Assembly: GCA_913062655.1 (NCBI GenBank)
Contig: CAJXXO010000013.1
Coordinates: forward strand, 1 to 20,019
Origin: an uncultured Bacteroidota bacterium
GTDB lineage: Bacteria > Bacteroidota > Bacteroidia > Chitinophagales > S012-47
Direction: 5' to 3'
DNA length: 20,019 nucleotides
Shown here: in pieces, positions 1 through 6,276 of the stretch
Position numbering within the stretch: the first letter of the stretch is position 1
Layout of the letters: each line of letters begins with the position of its first letter
Position numbers and translations under genes: made by a program
Notes under the pieces: model-generated
What the model was told of the DNA's origin: nothing
Seen by the model: the letters and a program-made list of their open reading frames with translations, nothing else
The model's database searches: none

Positions 1-174
1 TGTCAGCCCACATTTACTGGCTACATTTACGATTAATAAGGTTTTGCCTTCAAACTCACTTAAACTGACCTCGTTACCGTCAATGTCGGTCAAGGTAAAT
101 TCATGCACATTTTGTTGGGCCATAATGGAGAGGGTCAATAAGAAACTGATGATGAAGGTAGTAAAGGCTTTCAT
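1..174 (-). CDS. Secreted glutathione peroxidase family protein (N-terminal part)
   Basis: Reading from the ATG complementary to 172-174, 58 codons run off the left edge of the window. Residues 1-19 form a signal peptide (MKAFTTFIISFLLTLSIMA, cleavage near A-QQ). The mature part begins FTLTDIDGNEVSLSEFEGK and ends VNVASKCGLT, the hallmark glutathione peroxidase segment in which the Cys (residue 55) is the peroxidatic residue; a selenocysteine codon is not used. In this family the enzyme reduces hydrogen peroxide or lipid hydroperoxides, and Cys-type bacterial members usually take electrons from thioredoxin, not glutathione. The signal peptide places it in the periplasm. The remaining two thirds, with the Gln and Trp of the catalytic tetrad, lie outside the window. 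It is divergent from the next gene with a 53-base gap. Confidence 0.9.
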   Translation of the reverse strand, partial: MKAFTTFIISFLLTLSIMAQQNVHEFTLTDIDGNEVSLSEFEGKTLLIVNVASKCGLT

Positions 175-227
175 AGTATGATTTTAATAAGAGGCAAAAC
201 GACTGTACCCACAAAAAGGTTTGCCCA

Positions 228-1358
228 ATGACCAAAATGAATAGTGACCGCAAAAAGATAGCGCTACTTATGCCCTTTTTTGGGGGCTCACACCGCCAAT
301 GGGCAGAGGGCTGGCAGACTCACAGCCGCCACGATATACATTTGTTTACCCTGCCCGACCGTCATTGGAAATGGCGTATGCATGGGGCTGCCATCACCCT
401 CGCCCGCCAACTCCTCAGCGCTGGCTTTTTGCCCGATGTGATCGTAACGACTGACATGTTGGACGTAACCGTATTGTCTAGCCTGCTGCGGCAATCCTTT
501 CCAACAACGCCCATTATTCTGTACATGCATGAAAATCAACTTACCTATCCCTGGTCCCATACTGATCCCGACACCACCTTGCAGCGCGACCGCCACTATG
601 CCTTCATCAACTATACCAGTGCACTGGCTGCCGATAGTGTGTGGTTCAATTCACACTTCCACCAAAAAAGTTTTCTATCTGCCTTGCCCGACTTTCTGCG
701 CGCCTTTCCCGACCATCAGGAAATGGATACGGTGACAACCATCCAGCGCAAAAGCACCGTCATGCCACTGGGGCTCCATCTGCAAGCAATGGATAAGCTT
801 ACAAGTGAACCGGTAGACCGGCCCAACCGTGCGGTACTCCTCTGGAATCACCGCTGGGAATATGACAAAAATCCGGATGACTGGTATAGGTGGCTTGTCC
901 AACTTCGACAACGAGGGCTGGAGTTCAAGCTGGTAATTTTGGGTGAGCAATACGGTCAGTATCCACCTGTATTTGACCAGATGCAGACCACCTTTGCCGA
1001 AGATATTCTTCACTTTGGCTACGTTGAAAGCCGGGACGAGTACTACCGCTGGCTGTACCGTGCTGATATCTTACCCGTTACCAGTCACCACGATTTCTTT
1101 GGCGTAAGCGTGGTAGAAGCGATGTATGCCAATGTGATTCCCGTATTACCCAAACGGCTCGCCTATCCCGAGCATATTCCAGCGGCTTATCACACTGCCT
1201 TTTTCTATGAAAACGAGAAAGAGGGGCTCAACTTTCTCCACCGGCAGATTATGAATGTACGACTGCTGAGAAAGCAGCGCACCGATCATTTTGTAGATCG
1301 CTACGATTGGCGGCATATAAGTCCGCGCTACGATGCTGCCATAGATGAGCTCACTTAA
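228..1358 (+). CDS. GTDC1/QTMAN-like glycosyltransferase (DUF3524), probable tRNA-queuosine mannosyltransferase
   Basis: This 376-residue protein has the two-part architecture of the GTDC1 family: an N-terminal DUF3524 domain (about residues 8-170) opening with PFFGGSHRQWAEGW and containing TLPDRHWKWRMHG, then a GT-B/GT4-type glycosyltransferase half. Residues around 285-315 (HHDFFGVSVVEAMYANVIPV followed by LPKRLAYPEHIP) carry the nucleotide-sugar binding E-x7-E-like region and match the human GTDC1 pattern closely. The animal homologue transfers mannose from GDP-mannose to the cyclopentene diol of queuosine in the tRNA-Asp anticodon. The same reaction here is an inference from family membership, and the sugar donor cannot be read from the sequence. 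No signal peptide or membrane segment is present, so it is cytosolic. An ATG at 237 is an alternative start. Its stop overlaps the stop of the convergent lipoprotein gene. Confidence 0.85.
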   Translation: MTKMNSDRKKIALLMPFFGGSHRQWAEGWQTHSRHDIHLFTLPDRHWKWRMHGAAITLARQLLSAGFLPDVIVTTDMLDVTVLSSLLRQSFPTTPIILYMHENQLTYPWSHTDPDTTLQRDRHYAFINYTSALAADSVWFNSHFHQKSFLSALPDFLRAFPDHQEMDTVTTIQRKSTVMPLGLHLQAMDKLTSEPVDRPNRAVLLWNHRWEYDKNPDDWYRWLVQLRQRGLEFKLVILGEQYGQYPPVFDQMQTTFAEDILHFGYVESRDEYYRWLYRADILPVTSHHDFFGVSVVEAMYANVIPVLPKRLAYPEHIPAAYHTAFFYENEKEGLNFLHRQIMNVRLLRKQRTDHFVDRYDWRHISPRYDAAIDELT

Positions 1359-2014
1359 GGTTGTAAAATGCGCTGGAGTGCTTGACGAAAGAGGTCGAGG
1401 ACTTCTTTCTCCCGTACCACCATGCGGTTATCGAGGGACCAATTCCCAACCTCCAGGCTGCCACCCAGGCTTGGATCGCCTGCTATTTTTGTCTGCCGTT
1501 GATAGATGCGCGCCCCTTCCCCATCAAGCACCTCCAAATGCAGTCGCAAGACCGGTACGCTGCGTTGCACAGTAATGCCCTTTACCGTGACATCCATTTG
1601 TCGTGCTTTAAGTTGACCAGACAGCGCTGCATAGAGGCTGGCGCTTCGCAGGGATTGGGCTACAGCAAATGTATAGTCGGGCCAACCAGGGTACCTGGCC
1701 AACAGGTGTTGGCGTTCCTCCAGGGGTGCTTGCACTTCGATAAAGGGTTGCAGGGCCTCTTCCAGTGAACGGTACATTCTTTTTCGTACGCGCGTAGACA
1801 GGGAGTCGCGCCTGTTTACCCCACCATTTTCCGTTTCTATGCTTAGTCCGACATTGATTGGGCTGTAGTCGCCAATGCCATCCTCAATGGTGATCGAATA
1901 AACTACCAGGTCACGGTACTGTTGGGCCCATTGATCCGGTGATTGCGTGCCACAACTGGTAAGGAGGATAGCATATAGTCCCAGCACCCATCGTCTACCT
2001 ATTTGTGTACGCAT
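1355..2014 (-). CDS. Uncharacterised lipoprotein, 219 aa
   Basis: I chose the ATG at 2014 because it gives a proper lipoprotein signal: a basic N-region (MRTQIGRRW), a hydrophobic stretch and the lipobox LLTSC with Cys21. The open frame extends further upstream, but that part would run into the divergent SPFH gene and lacks signal character. The mature protein is soluble and has no domain I recognise. A charged helical middle is followed by a beta-rich part (around residues 135-180, VTVKGITVQRSVPVLRLHLE) and a C-terminal helix ending FRQALQRILQP. It is predicted to be anchored in the outer or inner membrane facing the periplasm. Its stop codon overlaps that of the glycosyltransferase (bases 1355-1358). 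LpoB-like or LptE-like small envelope lipoproteins are possible analogues, but I see no motif to support either. Confidence 0.8.
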   Translation of the reverse strand: MRTQIGRRWVLGLYAILLTSCGTQSPDQWAQQYRDLVVYSITIEDGIGDYSPINVGLSIETENGGVNRRDSLSTRVRKRMYRSLEEALQPFIEVQAPLEERQHLLARYPGWPDYTFAVAQSLRSASLYAALSGQLKARQMDVTVKGITVQRSVPVLRLHLEVLDGEGARIYQRQTKIAGDPSLGGSLEVGNWSLDNRMVVREKEVLDLFRQALQRILQP

Positions 2015-2092
2015 AGCGGAATAACGTTGATTTAATGGGCTTTGTACCCCTCGATGCGTAATTTTAGACAAACTCACCATAAAAAAGTAATC

Positions 2093-2911
2093 ATGGAACG
2101 GAGACCTTGGATTATTCCGGGCGTAATTGTAGGCGCCATTATTGTCATTATTCTCATTTTCAGCAACTCGATCTTTTTCACCATCGGTAACGGAGAAAGA
2201 GGGGTGATATTTAAACGCTTTGGGGGTGGCCTGGACACCGAAAAGGTGTACGGGGAAGGCTTTCACGCCAAGCCGCCTTGGAATATCCTGTACAAATATG
2301 ACATCAAAAAGCAAGAACAGGAAGAAACCATGGAGGTACTATCCTCTAATGGACTTGAGATCAAAATTGATCTCTCCATTCGCTATCGCCCCATTGATGA
2401 AAAGGTAGGGTTCTTGCATAATCAGATCGGCTCAGACTTTGTACGGAAGATCATTATTCCGGAGGTTCGGTCCTCTACGCGTAAGGTAATCGGTAAATAT
2501 ACCCCTGAGGAGCTTTACAGCTCTAAGCGCGAGGCAATACAGCAGGAGATTTACTCCATGACAGCCAACACCCTGAAAGAAAACTTCATCGATCTTGACG
2601 CGCTGTTGATTCGTTCTGTCATCTTACCGCCCAATATCAAAGAGGCGATTGAAAGCAAATTGAAGCAGGAACAGATCAGTCAGGAATACGAATTTCGTAT
2701 TGAAAAAGAGCGGAAAGAGGCCGAGCGAAAGCGCATTGAAGCGGAGGGAATACAAACCTTTCAGGAGATTGTATCGGAAGGCATCAATGAAAACCTATTG
2801 CGCTGGAAAGGCATAGAAGCTACGCAGGAACTGTCCAAATCGCCCAATGCCAAAGTAGTGGTGATTGGCAGCGGAGAGGATGGCTTACCCCTTATCCTGG
2901 GTAACCAGTAA
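2093..2911 (+). CDS. Prohibitin-family SPFH membrane protein
   Basis: The protein has 272 residues. A single membrane segment (about residues 7-30, IIPGVIVGAIIVIILIFSNS) is followed by an SPFH/Band 7 domain: GERGVIFKRFGGGLD, the pattern GEGFHAKPPWN, and VLSSNGLEIKIDLSIRYRP. An alanine- and charge-rich coiled coil follows (about 205-245, KERKEAERKRIEAEG). This order is typical of prohibitins, which assemble into large membrane rings that organise membrane microdomains and influence AAA proteases such as FtsH; that role is known from the family and not shown here. The ATG at 2093 was preferred because it starts directly ahead of the membrane helix. In-frame TTG 2042 and ATG 2054 would add 17 or 13 residues. 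Its 3' end is followed by a strong hairpin shared with the convergent CBS gene. Confidence 0.9.
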   Translation: MERRPWIIPGVIVGAIIVIILIFSNSIFFTIGNGERGVIFKRFGGGLDTEKVYGEGFHAKPPWNILYKYDIKKQEQEETMEVLSSNGLEIKIDLSIRYRPIDEKVGFLHNQIGSDFVRKIIIPEVRSSTRKVIGKYTPEELYSSKREAIQQEIYSMTANTLKENFIDLDALLIRSVILPPNIKEAIESKLKQEQISQEYEFRIEKERKEAERKRIEAEGIQTFQEIVSEGINENLLRWKGIEATQELSKSPNAKVVVIGSGEDGLPLILGNQ

Positions 2912-2922
2912 CCATACATAGT

Positions 2923-2952
2923 AGCGGCAGCACCAATCAAGATGCTGCCGCT
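2923..2952. terminator. Hairpin between convergent SPFH and CBS genes, likely bidirectional terminator
   Basis: AGCGGCAGCA at 2923-2932 pairs perfectly with TGCTGCCGCT at 2943-2952 across a 10-base loop. It lies in the 68-base gap between two convergent stop codons. There is no clear T-run on either side, so termination may be inefficient or factor-dependent; the structure could also protect the 3' ends. Confidence 0.6.
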
Positions 2953-2979
2953 CATTATCTCCTTGGGGGAAGAAGAAAA

Positions 2980-3414
2980 TCACATTTGTTCATACACCTG
3001 GCTCAAGAAGCTCACCAAGTCTTTATTGGTTACAATCCCCACAATATCACCATCATCTACAATCGGCAGCGCCTCAAATCTGCGCTCACCCAGAATCTCT
3101 GCTGCACGAGCAATGGGGTCATCTGACCGCATAACTACCGGATTGGGGGTCATCCAATCCTCTACCTTAAACACTTCGTCTAAATGCTCAATGCTTACAG
3201 AACCCACTTTTTCCAAAGTAGCGGCATAGGCACGCATGATATCGTGGTCGCTGATGATACCCATTAGCACCTCTCCATCCATCACCGGCAGGTGACTGGC
3301 ATCATACTCCAGAAATAGCTTCTGTACGTCAGAAAACTTTGAATTTACATTGGCCACGACCACCTTCTTGGTCATCACGTAGTAGATTGGATTTTTCTTG
3401 TTGAGAATTGACAT
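2980..3414 (-). CDS. Two-CBS-domain protein (Bateman module)
   Basis: A 144-residue cytosolic protein made almost wholly of two CBS domains. CBS1 covers about residues 12-65 (VMTKKVVVANVNSKFSDVQK ... HLPVMDGEVLMGIISDHDIM). CBS2 covers about 85-140 (DWMTPNPVVMRSDDPIARAA ... ALPIVDDGDIVGIVTNKDLV). Both show the usual hydrophobic-Asp-Gly turn before GIIS/GIVT and the following D-D/K-D pair that contacts adenine nucleotides in many members. Stand-alone CBS pairs sense AMP, ATP, SAM or similar ligands and regulate a partner; the partner is not evident. The size and order resemble AcuB-type proteins without the C-terminal ACT domain. It is transcribed toward the SPFH gene, and a good Bacteroidota -7 box lies about 75 bases upstream of its start. 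Confidence 0.9.
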   Translation of the reverse strand: MSILNKKNPIYYVMTKKVVVANVNSKFSDVQKLFLEYDASHLPVMDGEVLMGIISDHDIMRAYAATLEKVGSVSIEHLDEVFKVEDWMTPNPVVMRSDDPIARAAEILGERRFEALPIVDDGDIVGIVTNKDLVSFLSQVYEQM

Positions 3415-3489
3415 AAGCTTCGCGTTTGAATCGTTTTGTTGGGCTGGTTTTCCTAACCGAGCGTGAAAATAACAGATTATTTCTCATAC

Positions 3490-3517
3490 CAAATATAGCC
3501 CCAATCCACATCTCAAA
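3490..3517 (-). promoter_or_regulatory. Putative Bacteroidota-type promoter of the CBS gene
   Basis: On the minus strand TATATTTG (3497-3490) matches the -7 consensus TAnnTTTG exactly, and TTTG (3517-3514) lies 16 bases upstream as a -33 element; the usual gap is about 17-23, so the spacing is slightly short. This would give a leader of roughly 70 bases. Confidence 0.45.
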
Positions 3518-3530
3518 AAGATGACTTAAA

Positions 3531-4301
3531 TCAGAAAGCAATCCCCCAACTAAATAACAGGCGCGGTTGTGTAATCGATAATTCATGCACAGCGTTGTTC
3601 CAATCGTAGCGTTCAGTGATGGTTCGATGCTGCTGGCGATAGGCCACCTGGAGTACAAAGTGTAAATCGCGCTGCGTGAAGAGGCGAAGACCCAAGCCGG
3701 CCTGCCAAAACAATCCCCCATCCTCTTGGCGGGTGGTTCCCCAACCGTTTTGTTGTTCACGACTTAAGCTGAGGCCATATCCACCACTAGCAAAGTAGTA
3801 GGGCGTTGGCCCTTCCCGCGTCCACATTCCCTCCACTTGTAAATAGAGAGGCACCATAGGTGAAAAGTAGCTGTCGTAATAATCAAAACCGGCCCCTAGC
3901 CCAATACCAATCGCAGGATGTATAAAGTAGCCGGTGACATTATGTATCGCTACGCCTACTGTACCGGTATTGTTGTACCCACCAGCGGTTTGACCAAAGT
4001 TGAGCCCCACGGTAGACGCATTCCACCAGCCCGTGTTTTTGCGTTGCAAGGGCGGCATTGCCTTAGGATCGACAAAGCGAGGTTCTTTGGCGATGCTGTC
4101 TACCTCCCCTTGCTCCAGCACAAAGATCGAACCTCCTAACAACTGAATCTTCACTGGCCCCCCAGGTCGATTTTCAATGAGGGTACCACGGAGCTGGCTA
4201 CCATTGCGCAGGTACACTACATCTTCAAGGGGGCCTTCTTGTGCCTGTGCTCCCATCAGACCGGTTAAGAGAAAAAAGAATAGTGTGATTTGGGTTTTCA
4301 T
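3531..4301 (-). CDS. Outer-membrane beta-barrel protein of unknown function
   Basis: Starting at the ATG at 4301 gives 256 residues with a clear signal peptide (MKTQITLFFFLLTGLMGAQA, residues 1-20). The first 60 mature residues contain DVVYLRNGSQLRGTLIENRP, a small beta domain often found ahead of barrels in Bacteroidota that resembles a short SH3-like or LSm-like fold. From about residue 90 on, alternating aromatic and glycine-rich strands such as GIGLGAGFDYYDSYFSP, YYFASGGYGLSLS and FWQAGLGLRLF suggest an 8- to 10-strand barrel. The protein ends RLLFSWGIAF with a terminal Phe, the usual barrel end signal. It should sit in the outer membrane; the transported or bound ligand is unknown. It is divergent from the LVIVD lipoprotein gene across 79 bases, so the two may share regulation. 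Confidence 0.8.
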   Translation of the reverse strand: MKTQITLFFFLLTGLMGAQAQEGPLEDVVYLRNGSQLRGTLIENRPGGPVKIQLLGGSIFVLEQGEVDSIAKEPRFVDPKAMPPLQRKNTGWWNASTVGLNFGQTAGGYNNTGTVGVAIHNVTGYFIHPAIGIGLGAGFDYYDSYFSPMVPLYLQVEGMWTREGPTPYYFASGGYGLSLSREQQNGWGTTRQEDGGLFWQAGLGLRLFTQRDLHFVLQVAYRQQHRTITERYDWNNAVHELSITQPRLLFSWGIAF

Positions 4302-4327
4302 GGTTGTTATTTTTATCCTACAAGGCA

Positions 4328-4340
4328 ACCTGAGGCAGGT
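4328..4340. promoter_or_regulatory. Palindrome in the divergent barrel/LVIVD spacer
   Basis: ACCTG-AGG-CAGGT is a perfect inverted repeat with a 3-base centre, placed in the 79-base spacer (4302-4380) between two divergent envelope genes. The position and size would suit an operator for a dimeric regulator, but no regulator gene is nearby and the match is short. I found no TAnnTTTG box in this spacer. Confidence 0.25.
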
Positions 4341-4380
4341 AGTAAGCCGTATTGCCAGCAAAAGCATTAAAAAAACCAGT

Positions 4381-5664
4381 ATGAAACGTTTGTCTTCTTT
4401 TCGATTTCTTTTTCTTGCCCTCGGTATGGCCTTGTTGTTTCAGGGCTGCCTGCAAGATAAGTGTACCAATTCTTATACCTACACCGCCTATATACCGGTT
4501 TACATGACATACGATGAGATTCGCGGTGCCGTTGCTTCTGAACCAGCGCGCGATCTTGCGCAACCGGGCAAAATATTTGTAAAGGGGGATTGGCTCTTCA
4601 TAAACGAAATCCATAAAGGCATACATGTAATTGACAATAGCAACCCTGCCAATCCAACACCGGTAAGTTTTATCAATATACCCGGTAATGTAGACTTGGC
4701 CGTACGCGGCAACTACTTGTATGCGGATAGCTACATGGACCTTGTCACAATTGATATTACCGACCCGACACAGGCGGCTGAAGTAGACCGCGAGATGGAT
4801 GCCCTCCCCATGAACGCTACTGTGCATGCCGATAGCGGAATTGTAGTTGACTATTACACAGAGCGTATCACCGAAGAATATGATTGCAACCTGGGGTTAG
4901 CGCGGCATGATGTAGTGACTTTTGAAACAGCCAATGACTTGGCCATGGGTGCTACAGCCGGTACACCAGGCCCTCCGGCCAGCTTTGATGTACCGGGGCT
5001 GGGTGGTTCAATGGCAAAGTTCTCACTCGTGGGCAATTACCTCTACGTAATCGATAGCCGGGACATGCACGCCTATGATGTGAGTACCAGCAGTAATCCG
5101 AATTTCACGAGCACCCAAAATGTTGGTTTTAATATTGAAACCCTCTGGGGCTACCAGGAACACCTCTTCATAGGAGCGCAGAATGGAATGTACATCTATG
5201 AGTGGCTAAACAACCCATCTGACCCTCAGTATATTTCCTTCTATGGACATGTGAATAGCTGCGATCCGGTAGTGGTGAAAGACGACATAGCCTACGTGAC
5301 GCTGCGCAGCGGCAATCAATGTGCCGGGTTTACCAATCAACTGGAAATCATAGACATTAAGGATGTTACCAACCCCACCTTACTGCACACCTATTCGATG
5401 CACAATCCACACGGTTTGGGTATTGATGGCAACACCTTATTTATTTGTGACAATGAGGAAGGGCTGAAGGTGTATGATGCCGCAGATGTAAGTGCCATCG
5501 ATCAGCACCAAACCGACCACATTGCTACAGTCACCGCTATTGATGTGATCCCGGTTTTCTACGATGACCTACTGATTTTGACGGGGCCTGACGGCATCTA
5601 TCAGTATGACTACACCGACCCCAATAATCTTTCCATGCTCAGCCATATAGCTGTTTCCCCATAA
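4381..5664 (+). CDS. LVIVD-repeat beta-propeller lipoprotein
   Basis: The ATG at 4381 gives 427 residues with the lipobox ALLFQGC and Cys23. The mature protein is built from repeated blades in which a hydrophobic stretch ends in -ID or -YD before a short N/P-rich turn: KGIHVIDNSNPANPTPVSF, DLVTIDITDPTQAAEVD, DMHAYDVSTSSNPNFTSTQN, QLEIIDIKDVTNPTLLHTYS and GLKVYDAADVSAIDQHQ. This is the LVIVD repeat pattern, expected to fold as a beta-propeller on the cell surface or in the periplasm. Bacteroidota encode many such lipoproteins, generally without a known ligand. Paired Cys residues (C23 is lipidated; C28 and three later ones remain) could form disulfides. The gene is divergent from the barrel gene and ends just before a strong terminator. 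Confidence 0.85.
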   Translation: MKRLSSFRFLFLALGMALLFQGCLQDKCTNSYTYTAYIPVYMTYDEIRGAVASEPARDLAQPGKIFVKGDWLFINEIHKGIHVIDNSNPANPTPVSFINIPGNVDLAVRGNYLYADSYMDLVTIDITDPTQAAEVDREMDALPMNATVHADSGIVVDYYTERITEEYDCNLGLARHDVVTFETANDLAMGATAGTPGPPASFDVPGLGGSMAKFSLVGNYLYVIDSRDMHAYDVSTSSNPNFTSTQNVGFNIETLWGYQEHLFIGAQNGMYIYEWLNNPSDPQYISFYGHVNSCDPVVVKDDIAYVTLRSGNQCAGFTNQLEIIDIKDVTNPTLLHTYSMHNPHGLGIDGNTLFICDNEEGLKVYDAADVSAIDQHQTDHIATVTAIDVIPVFYDDLLILTGPDGIYQYDYTDPNNLSMLSHIAVSP

Positions 5665-5694
5665 TGTATAGGCGATTTACTTTCGGGGGAATAA

Positions 5695-5724
5695 AAAAGC
5701 GGACTTCATACGAGGTCCGCTTTT
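5695..5724. terminator. Bidirectional rho-independent terminator
   Basis: AAAAGCGGAC at 5695-5704 pairs with GTCCGCTTTT at 5715-5724, and three further pairs including a G-T wobble close an ATAC tetraloop. A-runs and T-runs flank both sides, with six T residues on the minus strand, so it can stop transcription of both the LVIVD gene and the thioredoxin-like gene. Confidence 0.85.
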
Positions 5725-5728
5725 CATT

Positions 5729-6151
5729 TTAGCTGTTTTGTCGAAGCGCTTCCTTACCTACATCGATAAGTTGCTGGGCTTGCCGGGATCCCATGACTCT
5801 GTGCACTTCTGTACCATCGGGGGCAATAAACAATAAGGTCGGGTAGGCACGCACCCGGTATTGGCGGGCAAAGTCGGGGCCTTCCCCTTTTTCCATATCG
5901 AACTTGTAGTTGATGAAGTGCTGATTGAAGTAGGTACCTACGGCCGGATCGGTGAACACATTTTTGTCCATCCACTTACAAGGGCCACACCATACCGCAT
6001 AGGCATCTACAAAAATCAGTTTTCCCGATTCTGCGGCCTCCGTCTTAGCTTCTTCCCACGATCCTTCAAAAAAATCAATACCCTCATCCTGGGCCACCAT
6101 ACTTAAGGGTAGCAGCAGGAATGCCAATATCATCACTGTAATCGATTTCAT
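5729..6151 (-). CDS. Exported thioredoxin-like protein (thioredoxin_7 type)
   Basis: The ATG at 6151 gives 140 residues; a GTG at 6157 is an alternative start. Residues 1-20 (MKSITVMILAFLLLPLSMVA) are a signal peptide. The domain begins FFEGSWEEAKTEAAESGKL and carries the active site VDAYAVWCGPCKWMDKNVF, with the CGPC pair at Cys55 and Cys58, followed by the cis-proline loop VRAYPTLLFIAPDG. Such small periplasmic thioredoxin-like proteins in Bacteroidota reduce or rearrange disulfides of envelope proteins, or supply electrons to periplasmic peroxidases; the substrate is not known. The SWEEAKxxAxxxGK lead-in is typical of the DUF255/thioredoxin_7 branch. It is divergent from the M49-like gene and shares a terminator with the LVIVD gene. 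Confidence 0.9.
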   Translation of the reverse strand: MKSITVMILAFLLLPLSMVAQDEGIDFFEGSWEEAKTEAAESGKLIFVDAYAVWCGPCKWMDKNVFTDPAVGTYFNQHFINYKFDMEKGEGPDFARQYRVRAYPTLLFIAPDGTEVHRVMGSRQAQQLIDVGKEALRQNS

Positions 6152-6157
6152 AGTCAC

Positions 6158-6276
6158 GTCTTTTACACTTGTTTAGCAACAACTACGCCAAAAGTAACGG
6201 CAAGCCAAAGAAGATAGTGCGTTGTTCAACTGCAACGCGGCCGCGGTTTTGTAATTTTATTGACAAAAGTAACGAT
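6158..6276. promoter_or_regulatory. Divergent spacer with two CAAAAGTAACG repeats and a GC-rich palindrome
   Basis: The 119-base spacer separates the thioredoxin-like gene (-) from the M49-like gene (+). On the minus strand TACTTTTG at 6196-6189 fits the -7 consensus and would serve the thioredoxin-like gene with a leader of about 30 bases, although no well-spaced -33 TTTG is seen. The 11-mer CAAAAGTAACG occurs at 6189-6199 and again at 6264-6274, just before the M49-like start. Between them are a hairpin (GCGTTG 6219-6224 with CAACGC 6233-6238) and the perfect 10-base palindrome CGCGGCCGCG (6236-6245). Confidence 0.35.

Noticed and set aside
1382..1768. Plus-strand open frame of 128 codons after the glycosyltransferase
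   Set aside because: It is antisense to the lipoprotein gene, which has a proper lipobox and a start that makes sense. The antisense product shows no domain.
2041..2066. TTTG and TAATTTTA as a promoter for the SPFH gene
   Set aside because: The -7 element lacks the final G and the gap is only 14 bases, so I did not list it as a promoter.
4318..4827. Minus-strand open frame of 169 codons opposite the LVIVD gene
   Set aside because: The plus strand has a lipobox and clear LVIVD repeats over the same bases; the antisense translation is featureless.
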